A stretch of 64,000 bases of DNA from contig NZ_FOBL01000007.1 of the NCBI RefSeq assembly GCF_900109825.1, positions 1 to 64,000 of the forward strand, in the 5' to 3' direction. The position numbers and the translations under genes were made by a program. Below the pieces are notes generated by a model. It was not told the origin of the DNA. It searched no databases and was given only the letters and a program-made list of their open reading frames with translations. This stretch comes from Alkalibacterium putridalgicola (GTDB taxonomy: Bacteria; Bacillota; Bacilli; Lactobacillales; Carnobacteriaceae_A). This document shows positions 28,211 to 38,495 of the stretch, one piece after another (the stretch's first letter is position 1; every line of letters begins with the position of its first letter).

Positions 28211-31200
28211 AAACCATACCTGAAAAACCGGAAAACACGCAATTTACTGATCACCAGTGGCAGGCGATCCATGATGAAGGTAAGAACCTTTTAGTCTCTG
28301 CTTCGGCCGGATCGGGAAAAACGACCGTCCTCGTCCAGCGGGTGATCGAAAAGATAAAAAGTAGGACAGATATCAATGAGTTACTGGTCGTCACGTATAC
28401 TAATGCAGCGGCGAGAGAGATGAAGCAGCGTATCCAGTCAGCGATCCAGAAAGAAATAAACGAGTCTAGGGATGCCGACCAGAAGCATCATCTGATCCGT
28501 CAGATCCCCATGCTGGGACATGCAGACATTTCTACCCTCCATTCATTCTGTCTGAAAGTGATCCGGCGCTATTATTACCTGATCGACTTTGACCCCGTCT
28601 TCCGTCTATTGACGGACGATACGGAGATCGCTTTGATGAAAGAAGACGTCTGGGACGAACTGCGTGAAGAGTTATATGGCCATGATAATGAGTTGTTCGA
28701 AGAACTTGCAGCGGCTTATTCCAGTGATAAAAACGATGACGGCATGACTGATCTAATTCTGTCACTGTATGAATTCTCACGGGCCAATCCTGATCCGCTG
28801 GAATGGCTCTCGGGACTGAGTCAGATGTATGCCGTTGAAGGCAATGATTTGGGTCAGAGTTTCGTTTTTCAGAAACTCATCAAAGCTCAGATTTTAAGCA
28901 CGTTATTCAACATCAAGGAACTGTTGGATGATGCAATCATGATGGCTAACGGCGAAGAGGAACTCGGTAAAACGCTCGGTATATTGGAAGATGATCTCAC
29001 TCATATCAACGCTTTGGAGTCACTTGTAACTGACAACAAACTACAGGAAGCTTATGCTCTGAGTGAAACTTTCAGTCACAGCAGATGGTATGCGCCAAAT
29101 AAAAAAGACACCCCAGAAGCGGTGAAAGAAGCCGGTAGAGAGATGAAACCTTTCAGAGACAAGGCGAAAGATATGTATACAGACATGGTCAACGATGTGT
29201 TCTCGTTTTCTCCGGAAGAACAGCTGGAGAACATGTCGAAAGTCGGCAAGTTAGTGGAAGAAATGGCTCGTGTCGCGACTCTTTTTTATGAACGCTATCA
29301 GGCTCACAAAGCTGACCGGAAAGTGCTGGACTTCAACGACCTCGAACATCTGACGCTCCGGATATTGTCAGAGCAGACAGCGGAAGGTAAAGTCGCTTCT
29401 GAAGCAGCCAAGCATTACCGCCATCAGTTCAAAGAAGTCATGATCGACGAATACCAGGATATCAATCAGATCCAGGAAGAAATACTGAAATGGGTCACAA
29501 AACCGGATCCTAAAAACGGGAATCAATTCATGGTCGGGGACGTCAAGCAGTCCATTTATTCTTTTCGTCTGGCAGACCCGAGCCTCTTTATCGATAAGTA
29601 TGAACGCTATGCCACGAAAGAGGCAGGAGAACGGATCATCCTCGCTGAGAATTTCCGTTCGCGCAAAGATGTCCTGTCCTTTACCAACTTCGTCTTCGAC
29701 CAGCTGATGGATAAAGAAGTCGGGGATCTGACTTACGATGACTCGGCAAAACTGATCAATGGCTTTACCGCCTTTCCAGATTCTGATGATTTTCAGACGG
29801 AGATCCTGATATATGAATCGAAAGAAGAAGAGTTTGAGGAAGAGGACGAACCGGAAGCCTTGTCGACGTCTTTCAATATCGATACGAAAACCAAGGGTGA
29901 ACTCTTTATGGTCGCCAGCAAGATACTCGAAATGCTGGCTGAAGGGTATGAAGTATACGATAAGAAAGCCCAGATCATGCGGCCTTTGGAGCTGAAAGAC
30001 ATCGTACTGTTGACACCTACAAAGAAAAACAATCTGGACATCCAGGATATCTTCAAGCAGTTGGGCATACCAACAGCGGTGAAAGATACCCAGAATTACT
30101 TCCAGACCACTGAAATAACGATCATGATGTCGATACTCAAGATCATCGATAACCCACAGCAGGATATTCCGCTTGTGGCGGTCCTGCGATCACCGATCGT
30201 TGGCTTGGATGAAGTGGAGCTGACCCGTATCCGGATCATCAACAAACAGTCGTCTTATTTCGACGCGCTGACACAGTTTGCCGACAAAGACGACTGGCAG
30301 GACATCAAAAACATAGAACTGCAGGCTAAAGTACAGAAGTTCTTAGCCATGCTTGAGAACTGGCGCAAACAATCACGCCGGCAGTCGCTGATCGACTTGA
30401 TCTGGATGATCTTTGAAGACACCGGCTTCCTGCATTATGTCGGCGGCATGAGTTCCGGCAGACAGCGCAAAGCCAATCTGCATGCTTTGTATGAACGGGC
30501 AGCTGCTTATGAGAAAACTTCTTTCAAAGGTTTGTTTCAGTTTATCCGCTTCATTGAAAAAATGCAGAAGAAAGATAAGGACTTGGCCGAACCTCAAGCG
30601 ATCTCCGACAGCGAGAATGCTGTCCGCGTCATGACGATCCATGCCAGTAAAGGGCTGGAATTCCCGATCGTGTTCGTGCTGGATATGACGAAACAGTTCA
30701 ATGTCAGAGATGCGCAGGGGGCGACGGTTTTTGACGAAGAATACGGCGTAGGGGCAGAGTACCGTGATCTGAAAAAACGGGAGAAGAAAACGACACTGCC
30801 TGAAAAAGCGCTGAAATACAAAAAGAAAACCAAGCTGCTGTCTGAACAGATGCGTGTGCTTTATGTTGCACTGACACGTGCGGAACAGAAACTCCTGCTG
30901 GTTGGCTCATACAAGAATGAAGAGGCGGCTCTTGAACGGTGGGGACTGGTCGGCGGTCATCCCAAACGCGTCCTGCCTTCTGATATGCGTCTGGGTGCCC
31001 GCGGTTTCATGGACTGGATCGGTTTCAGTATCATCCGGCATGAACAGATGGATGAATCACGTTCGATCGCCGCACAAAATAATGAGATCCATCATTACGA
31101 TACGTCCTTTGATGTGCATTTTTATTCGCAGGAAGAGCTGGAAGAAGCCTTGCTGTCCCATCAGAAATCAGAAACGTCTGACTGGTATCCGAAGCTGAAA

Positions 31201-31989
31201 GAAGGCACGATCAAAGCGCAGGCCGATGAAGAAATCAAGCAGGCAGTGGAAGAAGCGGTCATGCTGATGAACAAGCCTTATGCTTATCAGATTGCCACCC
31301 AGACGACTAGCTATCAGTCGGTTTCAGAAATCAAGCGGCTGTTTGAAGAACCGGACGATGGACAGATGGTCAAGATCGATGTCACAAAACCGAGACAAGT
31401 CAATCGGTATGTCGAAGATCAGCTGAGCCGACCGTCCTTCATCCATGAAGACCTGAAGCCGACACCGGCCGAAGTGGGGCAGGCCACTCACCTGGTGCTG
31501 CAGACGCTAGACTTGAGTGAGAAACCGGCAAGTGCTTCTGTTTATGCTGTCATCAATCGTTTAGTAAAGGAAAATGTGTTCACACCTGAACTGGCGAAAC
31601 TGATACGTACAGAAGAGATCCTCAGTTTCTTTAAAACAGCGTTTGGAGAGTACATCATTGAACACTATGAAGACATGAAGCGAGAAGTGCCCTTCTCGCT
31701 GCTCATGGAAGCACAGGATATCTTCCACGATATGGAAGCGCTGGATGATCATGTGCTTATCCACGGGATCATCGACGGCTATATCGAAAAGGAAGACGGC
31801 ATCATTCTGTTCGACTACAAAACGGACCGGGTCGCGCATTTAGGTCAGATGGCAGGGGACGAAATGCTCAAAAAGTATCGCGGCCAGCTGACACTCTATA
31901 AGCGGGCATTGGAATCGATCCTTAAAAAGCCTGTCCTGGAGTCCCATCTTGTGATGCTTGACATCAGTGAGACGGTACGGGTGAATTAA
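28207..31989 (+). CDS. rexA: ATP-dependent helicase/nuclease subunit A (RexA/AddA)
   Basis: RexA is the UvrD-type 3'-5' helicase and one of the two nucleases of the Rex/Add complex. The 1260-aa protein shows motif I SASAGSGKTTVLVQRV near residues 32-47, motif II IDEYQDIN, motif III GDVKQSIY, the TIHASKGLEFP motif V, the VALTRAEQKL motif VI, and the C-terminal nuclease core GIIDGYIEKEDGIILFDYKTD (given in family order with D, E, D, K residues present). It is translationally coupled to rexB and closed by a strong terminator. Confidence 0.96.
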   Translation: MKTIPEKPENTQFTDHQWQAIHDEGKNLLVSASAGSGKTTVLVQRVIEKIKSRTDINELLVVTYTNAAAREMKQRIQSAIQKEINESRDADQKHHLIRQIPMLGHADISTLHSFCLKVIRRYYYLIDFDPVFRLLTDDTEIALMKEDVWDELREELYGHDNELFEELAAAYSSDKNDDGMTDLILSLYEFSRANPDPLEWLSGLSQMYAVEGNDLGQSFVFQKLIKAQILSTLFNIKELLDDAIMMANGEEELGKTLGILEDDLTHINALESLVTDNKLQEAYALSETFSHSRWYAPNKKDTPEAVKEAGREMKPFRDKAKDMYTDMVNDVFSFSPEEQLENMSKVGKLVEEMARVATLFYERYQAHKADRKVLDFNDLEHLTLRILSEQTAEGKVASEAAKHYRHQFKEVMIDEYQDINQIQEEILKWVTKPDPKNGNQFMVGDVKQSIYSFRLADPSLFIDKYERYATKEAGERIILAENFRSRKDVLSFTNFVFDQLMDKEVGDLTYDDSAKLINGFTAFPDSDDFQTEILIYESKEEEFEEEDEPEALSTSFNIDTKTKGELFMVASKILEMLAEGYEVYDKKAQIMRPLELKDIVLLTPTKKNNLDIQDIFKQLGIPTAVKDTQNYFQTTEITIMMSILKIIDNPQQDIPLVAVLRSPIVGLDEVELTRIRIINKQSSYFDALTQFADKDDWQDIKNIELQAKVQKFLAMLENWRKQSRRQSLIDLIWMIFEDTGFLHYVGGMSSGRQRKANLHALYERAAAYEKTSFKGLFQFIRFIEKMQKKDKDLAEPQAISDSENAVRVMTIHASKGLEFPIVFVLDMTKQFNVRDAQGATVFDEEYGVGAEYRDLKKREKKTTLPEKALKYKKKTKLLSEQMRVLYVALTRAEQKLLLVGSYKNEEAALERWGLVGGHPKRVLPSDMRLGARGFMDWIGFSIIRHEQMDESRSIAAQNNEIHHYDTSFDVHFYSQEELEEALLSHQKSETSDWYPKLKEGTIKAQADEEIKQAVEEAVMLMNKPYAYQIATQTTSYQSVSEIKRLFEEPDDGQMVKIDVTKPRQVNRYVEDQLSRPSFIHEDLKPTPAEVGQATHLVLQTLDLSEKPASASVYAVINRLVKENVFTPELAKLIRTEEILSFFKTAFGEYIIEHYEDMKREVPFSLLMEAQDIFHDMEALDDHVLIHGIIDGYIEKEDGIILFDYKTDRVAHLGQMAGDEMLKKYRGQLTLYKRALESILKKPVLESHLVMLDISETVRVN

Positions 31990-31998
31990 TTAGTATCT

Positions 31999-32045
31999 AA
32001 AAAGCGAGCCGATTCTTAATTTCACAGAATCGGCTCGCTTTTTGC
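31999..32045 (+). terminator. Terminator after rexA
   Basis: AAAAAGCGAGCCGATTCT at 31999-32016 pairs with its complement at 32026-32043. A second small hairpin, GCCTGTCT/AGACAGGC, follows at 32045-32067. Confidence 0.95.
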
Positions 32046-32102
32046 CTGTCTAGAAAAAGACAGGCAGGCATATATCTAGAACTCGGCAAAGAGATGAGTT
32101 TT

Positions 32103-32414
32103 GGGCTGCCATTATGACGAATGATAATCCTGATTCAGTGACAGTTCTTCCTATGAGTTCCTATTATACCGGCTGTTAGCCCAAACCCAGCGATATCTTT
32201 TCTTTTGAGATGCCATTATAACGACAGATAACCTGAATTCAGTGTCATTTTTCATTTTGAGTTACTACTATAACGTCTGATAACCTTAATTCAGTAATAA
32301 GGACCATCACGAGTTCCTATTATAAGGATTGATAACCCAATCTCAGTGATCAGACTCGCCCCGAGTTGCTGTGAGAGTTATCAAATCCGCCCAATCTATA
32401 ATGAATGATTAGGC
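32103..32414. repeat. Array C: six 52 bp periodic dyad units
   Basis: Unit starts are 32103, 32155, 32207, 32259, 32311 and 32363: exactly 52 bp each. A unit is a 34 bp element with left arm like GAGTTCCTATTATAA and right arm like GATAACCNNAATTC, then an 18 bp spacer that tends to begin with AGTG. The last unit decays. The array lies between the convergent rexA and DUF4015 genes, past both terminators. Arm sequence is close to that of array G (AGTTCCTATTATA is shared). Confidence 0.9.
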
Positions 32415-32511
32415 TTTAGCCTAATCAGGACCGCATGGAATATCATGGCAGTGTGTTTGCGCCATTTCAAAGTGAGGAAAGAAGGAACCTGAAGTTTTTA
32501 ATATAAGAAAA

Positions 32512-32537
32512 AAAGCTGAGACCGAGGTCTCAGCTTT
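32512..32537 (-). terminator. Terminator of the DUF4015 operon
   Basis: GCTGAGACC, GA, GGTCTCAGC at 32515-32534 is a perfect stem; on the minus strand it is followed by a run of T (AAAAAAA at 32508-32514 on plus). Confidence 0.92.
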
Positions 32538-32553
32538 CCTTATAGCATTACAT

Positions 32554-33786
32554 TTAGTCGAAACTGTATTGTGCACCTTCAGAATACGTGTTGGCGGCAT
32601 CCCATAAAAGGAATTCATTGACGCCGTAATCGTTCAGGGCGCGGATCTGTTCGCTCACTTCCTGAGCACCATAGTTCTTATACCAGCCGGAGCCTAAATA
32701 AGAAGCAGTAAAGTCCTGGATCCATGGACGGGAGACCGGCGCTTTTTCGCCAAGGTTACCTAAAACTTCATTCTCATGTTCCATATAGTTGGCAACAACA
32801 TTGTAAGGTTCCAGGTCGGGTTTAGCTATGCCGAGTGAACCGGGTCCCCAGTGACTCGGATAGATCATCGAAGAGATGACATCGACATTCTCGGAAATAC
32901 GGGAGAAGTTCTGACCGATGCCGGGAGCTTCCGGTACGGTTGCTGAGTAGCCGAAGATATCGACAGAGACGTCTACATCAAAAGCTTCCAGTTCTTTTCT
33001 GGCATACGCAACAAAGTCCGTAACAGCTTCCACACGCTGCTGGACATTATCCATATCATTATCTGCGTAGTCGCCGCGGGAATAATCGAGTTCTTCATCA
33101 CGCAGTTCGAACCCCTCAGGGAAACGGACGTAGTCGAACTGAATATCTTTGAAGCCCATCATCGCTGCCTGTTTAGCAATTTCAACGTTGTAGTCCCAGA
33201 CTTCTTTCTGGAAGGGGTTGACGAAACTGTGGCCGGCACGGTTTGACCAGACAGAGCCGTCAGGATTTCTGAAGGACAAATCAGGACGTTCCTTAGCCAG
33301 GCGCGAATCTTTGAAGACGACGATACGAGCGATCGGGTAGATCTCGTTTTCTTCTAAATGAGACATCAAGCCTTCCGGATCGATCCAGTTAGTGGAAAAC
33401 TTATTGACCAGTTCATGGTCAGATTCGAGCGGCATCGTAATATCGCCATTGTCTTCTTTTATATCAATGACCATCGCGTTCAGGTCAGTTGAATTAAGCA
33501 AATTGGTCAACGGCTCCATGCGCGCACCACCGGCAGAGTGAGCCGTAACGAATACACCTTTGACCCCATCTTCGGGATAGGCGATATCAACGCCACTGTC
33601 ATACTTGAACTGACTCGGGAATGTTTCAGGTACCCTAAGTAAAGGTTCCGTGTTGACCGTTAAGTAGGTCGTTTCCATAGCTTCGGTTTCCGAAGCTTCA
33701 TCCGCATGGACAATTGTATTGGCGATCCCACTTAAGGCTAAGACAGCCGCAGAACCCATGAACGTTTTTTTCAGTAATTTAGTCAT
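32554..33786 (-). CDS. Exported putative glycoside hydrolase, DUF4015 family
   Basis: The family (PF13200, TIM-barrel related to GH13-like hydrolases) is predicted to act on extracellular glycans; no substrate is known to me. The 410-aa protein has a signal peptide (KKTFMGSAAVLALSG, cleavage near HADEA, residue 29). Barrel-strand motifs are visible: GVFVTAHSAGG, AMVIDIKEDNG, IYPIARIVVFKD, GFKDIQFDYVRFPEG (D/D/R active-site-like) and ISSMIYPSHWGPG. It overlaps the upstream deacetylase gene by 8 bases and is the last gene of a three-gene exported-protein operon. Confidence 0.85.
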   Translation of the reverse strand: MTKLLKKTFMGSAAVLALSGIANTIVHADEASETEAMETTYLTVNTEPLLRVPETFPSQFKYDSGVDIAYPEDGVKGVFVTAHSAGGARMEPLTNLLNSTDLNAMVIDIKEDNGDITMPLESDHELVNKFSTNWIDPEGLMSHLEENEIYPIARIVVFKDSRLAKERPDLSFRNPDGSVWSNRAGHSFVNPFQKEVWDYNVEIAKQAAMMGFKDIQFDYVRFPEGFELRDEELDYSRGDYADNDMDNVQQRVEAVTDFVAYARKELEAFDVDVSVDIFGYSATVPEAPGIGQNFSRISENVDVISSMIYPSHWGPGSLGIAKPDLEPYNVVANYMEHENEVLGNLGEKAPVSRPWIQDFTASYLGSGWYKNYGAQEVSEQIRALNDYGVNEFLLWDAANTYSEGAQYSFD

Positions 33787-34681
33787 GACTCATTTCCTCG
33801 CTTTCGCTTTCTCCAGACTGGATCAGTTCTGGATCCAGCAGTTCGTAATCTTTTTCTCTCAAGCCGTCGATAATAGCAGGGGTGGCTTCTTTGGTCCACT
33901 CCCGGTCATGCATGAGCAGGTTGGACCCTGATACGAGAAGGTTCGTATTGGTCATGATGTCAGCTAAAGCCTCGGCATTCTGATAATCGGCTTCCCAGTC
34001 ATAACCGTATGTCCAGTTCATCAGCGCCATACCGTCTTCTTTGACCACTTCTTTAGAGTAATCGGTGTTCTGGCCAAAAGGAGCTCTGAAGAAACGGGGG
34101 CGTACGCCGATGATTTCTTCGACCAGGTCACTGGTTTTAAGTATTTCTTCTTTCTGCTTTTCTTCAGATAAAGAAGGCAGGCTTGGATGCGTGTGGGAAT
34201 GGTTCCCGATCGTAAAGCCCATTTCATGGATTTCCTTCAGCATATCTTTGCCTTCATCGCTTTCAAGATACATCCCATTGACAAAGAAGATCGCCGGGGC
34301 ATCTTTTTCAGCTAAAACGTGGGCGATTTCTACCGCATGCTTGTCCGGGGCATCATCATAGGTCAAGAGGGCGACCTTCTTGTTGGCCTCTTTGCCATCC
34401 AGCACATTGATGTAGGCAAAATTGTCACTTACTTCATATAAGTATTCGGGCGCTTCCACCACTTCACTATCTTCATCTGATTCTTCATCAGTATTTTCTT
34501 CCAGTTCTTCTGTTTCTTCGTCAGACATTTCGTCGTCTGTCTCCGTTGAGACTTCTTCGCCGGAAACATCTTCTTGTGTCGCTTCTTCGTCAGTTTCTGG
34601 GGTTACTTCGCTTTCTGCCGCTTCACAGGCCGTCAAAACAAGGGTGGAAGCAAGCAGGGTAGAGAGTATCAGTTTTTTCAT
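33779..34681 (-). CDS. Polysaccharide deacetylase family lipoprotein (CE4/NodB domain)
   Basis: CE4 enzymes deacetylate N-acetyl sugars of peptidoglycan or other wall polymers. The 300-aa product has a lipobox LTAC (C19), a 60-residue acidic linker (residues 20-80) that would bridge the wall, and the NodB domain: TYDDAPD with D109/D110 (usual TFDDGP, so G is A here), HSHTH at 161-165 (metal histidines), RAPFG at 199-203 and LLMHD near 270. All catalytic positions seem kept. Middle gene of the ykyA-like, deacetylase, DUF4015 operon. Confidence 0.88.
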   Translation of the reverse strand: MKKLILSTLLASTLVLTACEAAESEVTPETDEEATQEDVSGEEVSTETDDEMSDEETEELEENTDEESDEDSEVVEAPEYLYEVSDNFAYINVLDGKEANKKVALLTYDDAPDKHAVEIAHVLAEKDAPAIFFVNGMYLESDEGKDMLKEIHEMGFTIGNHSHTHPSLPSLSEEKQKEEILKTSDLVEEIIGVRPRFFRAPFGQNTDYSKEVVKEDGMALMNWTYGYDWEADYQNAEALADIMTNTNLLVSGSNLLMHDREWTKEATPAIIDGLREKDYELLDPELIQSGESESEEMSHD

Positions 34682-34693
34682 CAGTCAGTCTCC

Positions 34694-35335
34694 TTATTCT
34701 TCGCTGAGTTCAGTTTCAATAGACGATTGCAGTTCAGACAAGCGTTCGTCCAGATCGACAAGGATTTCATCCAGGTTCATTAATGGTTCTCTCAAGCTTT
34801 CACGTTCTTCATTGAGTGTTTCGATGCCATTGACAAAGTCGTCGTATGTGGCTTCTTCATCTGAGATCTCCGCAAAGAATTCTCTTTCACCTTCTAAAGT
34901 CTGATAGTATGTATCGACATAAGTGGAAAGACTTTCTTCAAAATCGTACACGACCGTATCGACTCCTTGGATCTGTTCCTGTTCCAGGCTTTCGCCGTCA
35001 TAAGTTGCCAGGATCTCCTGCTGAGTTTCCAGATCATTTTCCACGGCTTCCAGATCGGCTAAGATTTCTTCTCTTGCAGTGATATTTTCAAAGACAGGGG
35101 ACGATTCATCCTGCAGTGTCGCTAATTCCTCATCTGTTTCAAGGGTTTCACTGAACAGTTCCTGCAGCTCGGTCTCTGTTTGTGCCAGTTGATTGATATC
35201 TGCCACCGCTTCATCTGTGATGCGTTCGATTTCAGTTGTCGCTTCCTGCACTTCGCCCAGGTTTTCTGAATCACAGCCGGCCAGTACGATCGGCACCGCT
35301 GAGAGTGAGAGAAGGACCCACTTTTTAGTTGTCAT
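34694..35335 (-). CDS. YkyA-like cell-wall-associated lipoprotein
   Basis: The 213-aa protein has a lipoprotein signal (VLAGC, C21) and a long, acidic, predominantly helical body with heptad-like L/E patterns, matching the putative cell-wall binding lipoprotein YkyA family (PF10368). Function is unknown in the family. It is the first gene of the minus-strand operon, 12 bp upstream of the deacetylase gene. An extended -10 (TGCTATACT on the minus strand, 35392-35400) lies upstream. Confidence 0.7.
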   Translation of the reverse strand: MTTKKWVLLSLSAVPIVLAGCDSENLGEVQEATTEIERITDEAVADINQLAQTETELQELFSETLETDEELATLQDESSPVFENITAREEILADLEAVENDLETQQEILATYDGESLEQEQIQGVDTVVYDFEESLSTYVDTYYQTLEGEREFFAEISDEEATYDDFVNGIETLNEERESLREPLMNLDEILVDLDERLSELQSSIETELSEE

Positions 35336-35571
35336 TTAATAATCTCCTTTAGCAGTTTAGTCTCATAATTATAATTTAAAGCATCTTGTAGAGTATAGCA
35401 AATATTTACCGTAAATAAAACGCTTTTATACAGATTTTGTTCTAATCTAATAATATTGTAAAAGAAATAGCTCTTTATCCTGAGATTTATATGGATAAAA
35501 GTAAATCAAGGTAGGTTTTGACTCGAAAATATTGTACAATAATAGAAGGTTCACTAATAAAGGAGTTCACT

Positions 35572-36048
35572 ATGCTGATATATTATATAATTTCACTTAT
35601 TATTGTCGGGATCGATCAGTTTACGAAATACCTGACTGTTCAGAACATCCCCTTACATGAAACACTGGAAGTCATTCCTTCTTTTTTATCCTTCACCTAT
35701 CACCAGAATACGGGTGCGGCCTGGAGTATGCTGGAAGGGCAGATGATTTTCTTCTATATCGTCACCTTGATCGTTATCGGCGTCATCGTGTATTACATGC
35801 AGACTTACGGTAGACAAGACAAGGTTTTTGCCTTTTCGCTGAGTCTGATCCTGGGTGGGGCTGTCGGGAACTTCATCGACCGGCTGTTCCTTCAATATGT
35901 GGTCGATATGATCCGCGTCGAGTTCATTGATTTTCCGATCTTCAATGTGGCGGATATGTCTTTGACCATAGGTGTGACATTGATGGTGATTTACCTGTTC
36001 TTTGACGAATGGAAAGAATACAGACAGAAGAAAGTTGGAAAGAATTAA
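35572..36048 (+). CDS. lspA: Lipoprotein signal peptidase II
   Basis: LspA cleaves prolipoproteins after lipidation. Start ATG 35572 follows AAGGAG at 35560-35565; the more upstream TTG at 35518 is rejected. The 158-aa protein has four TM helices, the GNFIDRL motif (99-105), and the two catalytic aspartates D112 (VVDM) and D128 (FNVADMSL). It should process the several lipoproteins encoded in this window. The rluD start codon follows its stop directly, forming the lspA-rluD-pyrR block common in Firmicutes. Confidence 0.96.
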   Translation: MLIYYIISLIIVGIDQFTKYLTVQNIPLHETLEVIPSFLSFTYHQNTGAAWSMLEGQMIFFYIVTLIVIGVIVYYMQTYGRQDKVFAFSLSLILGGAVGNFIDRLFLQYVVDMIRVEFIDFPIFNVADMSLTIGVTLMVIYLFFDEWKEYRQKKVGKN

Positions 36049-36954
36049 ATGGATAAGACAAAAACATTTCACATATCAAATGAAACCGGACGCCTGGATA
36101 AATTCTTGAGTGACGAATTAAACGAACATTCACGCAGTCAGGTCCAGTCCTGGATCAAAGAGGGTCTGGTCACTGTCAACGATGAAGAAGCAAAGGCAAA
36201 CTACAAGATCCAAAACGGAGACATCATCCATGTCACGATGAAAGAGCCGGAAGAGATCGATGCACAGCCGGAAGATATCGCCATCGATATCGTTTATGAA
36301 GATGCCGATGTCGTTGTTGTCAATAAAGCATCCGGCATGGTCGTCCATCCGTCTATCGGTCACGCAAGCGGGACCCTGGTCAATGCGCTGTTGTATCATG
36401 TGAAAGATCTGTCAGGGATCAACGGGAAAATCCGTCCCGGCATCGTTCACCGTATCGATAAAGACACCTCAGGTCTTTTGATGGTGGCTAAAAACGATCT
36501 GGCTCACGAAAAGCTGGCTGAACAGCTGCAGGAGAAGACAGCCAAACGGGAATACATCGCTTTAGTCCATGGCGTCATCGAAAACGACAAAGGGACCATA
36601 GATGCCCCGATCGGCAGAGACCCGAAAAATCGTAAAAAATTCACCGTCATTCAAGGCGGCAAAGAGTCCGTGACTCATTTTGAAGTGATCGAGCGTTTCA
36701 GCGAATATACGTTGCTGCGTTTGAATCTGGAAACTGGACGCACACATCAGATCCGCGTGCATCTGGAATATATCGGTCACCGTATGGCCGGCGACCCATT
36801 GTATGGGCCTCGAAAAACACTGGAAGGGGAAGGGCAGTTCCTTCATGCCGCATCCTTGTCATTCGTCCATCCCAGAACTGGGGAACAATTGACATTCACA
36901 GCACCCCTGCCGGATGACTTTAATGAAACACTTGACTGGGTAAGACGACGTTAA
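36049..36954 (+). CDS. rluD: RluD-type 23S rRNA pseudouridine synthase
   Basis: RluA/RluD enzymes isomerise specific uridines of rRNA or tRNA. The 301-aa protein has an N-terminal S4 RNA-binding domain (residues 12-60) and the catalytic motif HRIDKDTSGLL near 143-153 with the active Asp in D-K-D-T, followed by KREYIALVHG and the GRTHQIRVHL motif. It abuts lspA with no intergenic base and is the YlyB-type member by position. Confidence 0.93.
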   Translation: MDKTKTFHISNETGRLDKFLSDELNEHSRSQVQSWIKEGLVTVNDEEAKANYKIQNGDIIHVTMKEPEEIDAQPEDIAIDIVYEDADVVVVNKASGMVVHPSIGHASGTLVNALLYHVKDLSGINGKIRPGIVHRIDKDTSGLLMVAKNDLAHEKLAEQLQEKTAKREYIALVHGVIENDKGTIDAPIGRDPKNRKKFTVIQGGKESVTHFEVIERFSEYTLLRLNLETGRTHQIRVHLEYIGHRMAGDPLYGPRKTLEGEGQFLHAASLSFVHPRTGEQLTFTAPLPDDFNETLDWVRRR

Positions 36955-36973
36955 AAAAGTGAAAGGAGACTGA

Positions 36974-37522
<549 letters not shown>

Positions 37523-37533
37523 TCAGTACACAT

Positions 37534-37576
37534 AAAAAGATGCCCGTGAGGATTCGAAACTCACGGGCATCTTTTT
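37534..37576. terminator. Bidirectional terminator between pyrR and the sortase gene
   Basis: AAAAAGATGCCCGTGAG at 37534-37550 pairs with its complement at 37560-37576; T-runs on both strands. Confidence 0.95.
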
Positions 37577-37581
37577 ATTAC

Positions 37582-38349
37582 TTAATCTGTGACTTCATAT
37601 GCATGGACATAGACGCGACCGTCATCGACCGAATAGTTACAGGATATCAGGGTCAGCAGTTTCTGATCCTCTTTGAATTCCGATTCGATAGGGTAGGCTG
37701 AGTCAGCTTTTAACTTTTCATAGTACGTTTTCAGTTCGCTATCTTCGAAAGAGGTCCTTATATAGTCGGAACCGGCGGACGCGATGTGAACGGAGAAGAT
37801 TTTATACGTACGATCCGTGTACGGATCCTGAAAACTGATCGTCGGATTCTTTTTGGTAAAGTCTTCTGTCATGAACTTGTCCAGGTCTGCAAACATCAGT
37901 CCGGGCTGGGTGTAGTGACCATATAAAATAGTGTGGTCGTCCAGGCCCATCCCGACATTGCGGTAGTCCATGAAAATCGAGCCCAGGATATGTTCTTCTT
38001 TATAAAAGTCGTGTTCCAGGTAGAATTCATTATCCTGCCCTCTGACGACAGGATAGTCGATGACGGTCCCACCGATTTTGAGCCAGCCCACGTAATCTGA
38101 ATTCAGTTCATAATAGTCGGCTGACGGGTTGGCCAGGAAGGAGAATGCATTGGATCCTGGAACAGGCTTATCTGGTTCAGACGTATCCACCGGAAAAATC
38201 GAGGCTTCCGTTGGTCGCGTTTCATTGATATCAGTAGTTGGAGGAGGGACGTCGGCCGTAGAGGATTGTTCCAAATGTGAACGGATACTTAGGTTGAGAA
38301 GCAGCAGAAACACTGTCGCCAAGGCAAGCAGAAGTGTTTTTCTTTTCAT
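37582..38349 (-). CDS. Class B sortase
   Basis: Sortases cleave sorting signals and attach proteins to the wall. The 255-aa protein (start ATG 38349 after AAAGGAGGG) has an N-terminal membrane anchor (residues 4-22), a proline/threonine-rich linker, and the class B fold: DYVGWLKIGGTVIDYP, then GSIFMDYRN. Catalytic residues are H145 (YGHYT), C237 (LISCNYS) and R245 (DGRVYVHA). It is divergent from a FAS1 protein with a VPETG sorting-like tail, an obvious candidate substrate, although known class B sortases prefer NPQTN-type motifs. Confidence 0.9.
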   Translation of the reverse strand: MKRKTLLLALATVFLLLLNLSIRSHLEQSSTADVPPPTTDINETRPTEASIFPVDTSEPDKPVPGSNAFSFLANPSADYYELNSDYVGWLKIGGTVIDYPVVRGQDNEFYLEHDFYKEEHILGSIFMDYRNVGMGLDDHTILYGHYTQPGLMFADLDKFMTEDFTKKNPTISFQDPYTDRTYKIFSVHIASAGSDYIRTSFEDSELKTYYEKLKADSAYPIESEFKEDQKLLTLISCNYSVDDGRVYVHAYEVTD

Positions 38350-38404
38350 CGCGATCCCTCCTTTGAAAAAGATTAACAAATTATCATTAATTCGAGGTGT
38401 TTAG

Positions 38405-38461
38405 AATTGACTCTGTTATTTTATATCTTTATTTTAGGGTTGTAAATTTGTTGAGTCAATT
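38405..38461 (+). promoter_or_regulatory. FAS1 promoter flanked by an inverted repeat
   Basis: TTGACT at 38407-38412 and TATTTT at 38430-38435 form a plausible promoter. AATTGACTC at 38405-38413 and GAGTCAATT at 38453-38461 are a perfect 9 bp inverted repeat bracketing it. It could also influence the divergent sortase gene. Confidence 0.5.
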
Positions 38462-38495
38462 TTACCATCTTATACCAGAGAAGGAGAGTGTCACC

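Noticed and set aside
37523-37581. PyrR attenuator after pyrR
   Set aside because: The hairpin is a plain bidirectional terminator facing the sortase gene; no pyr gene follows.
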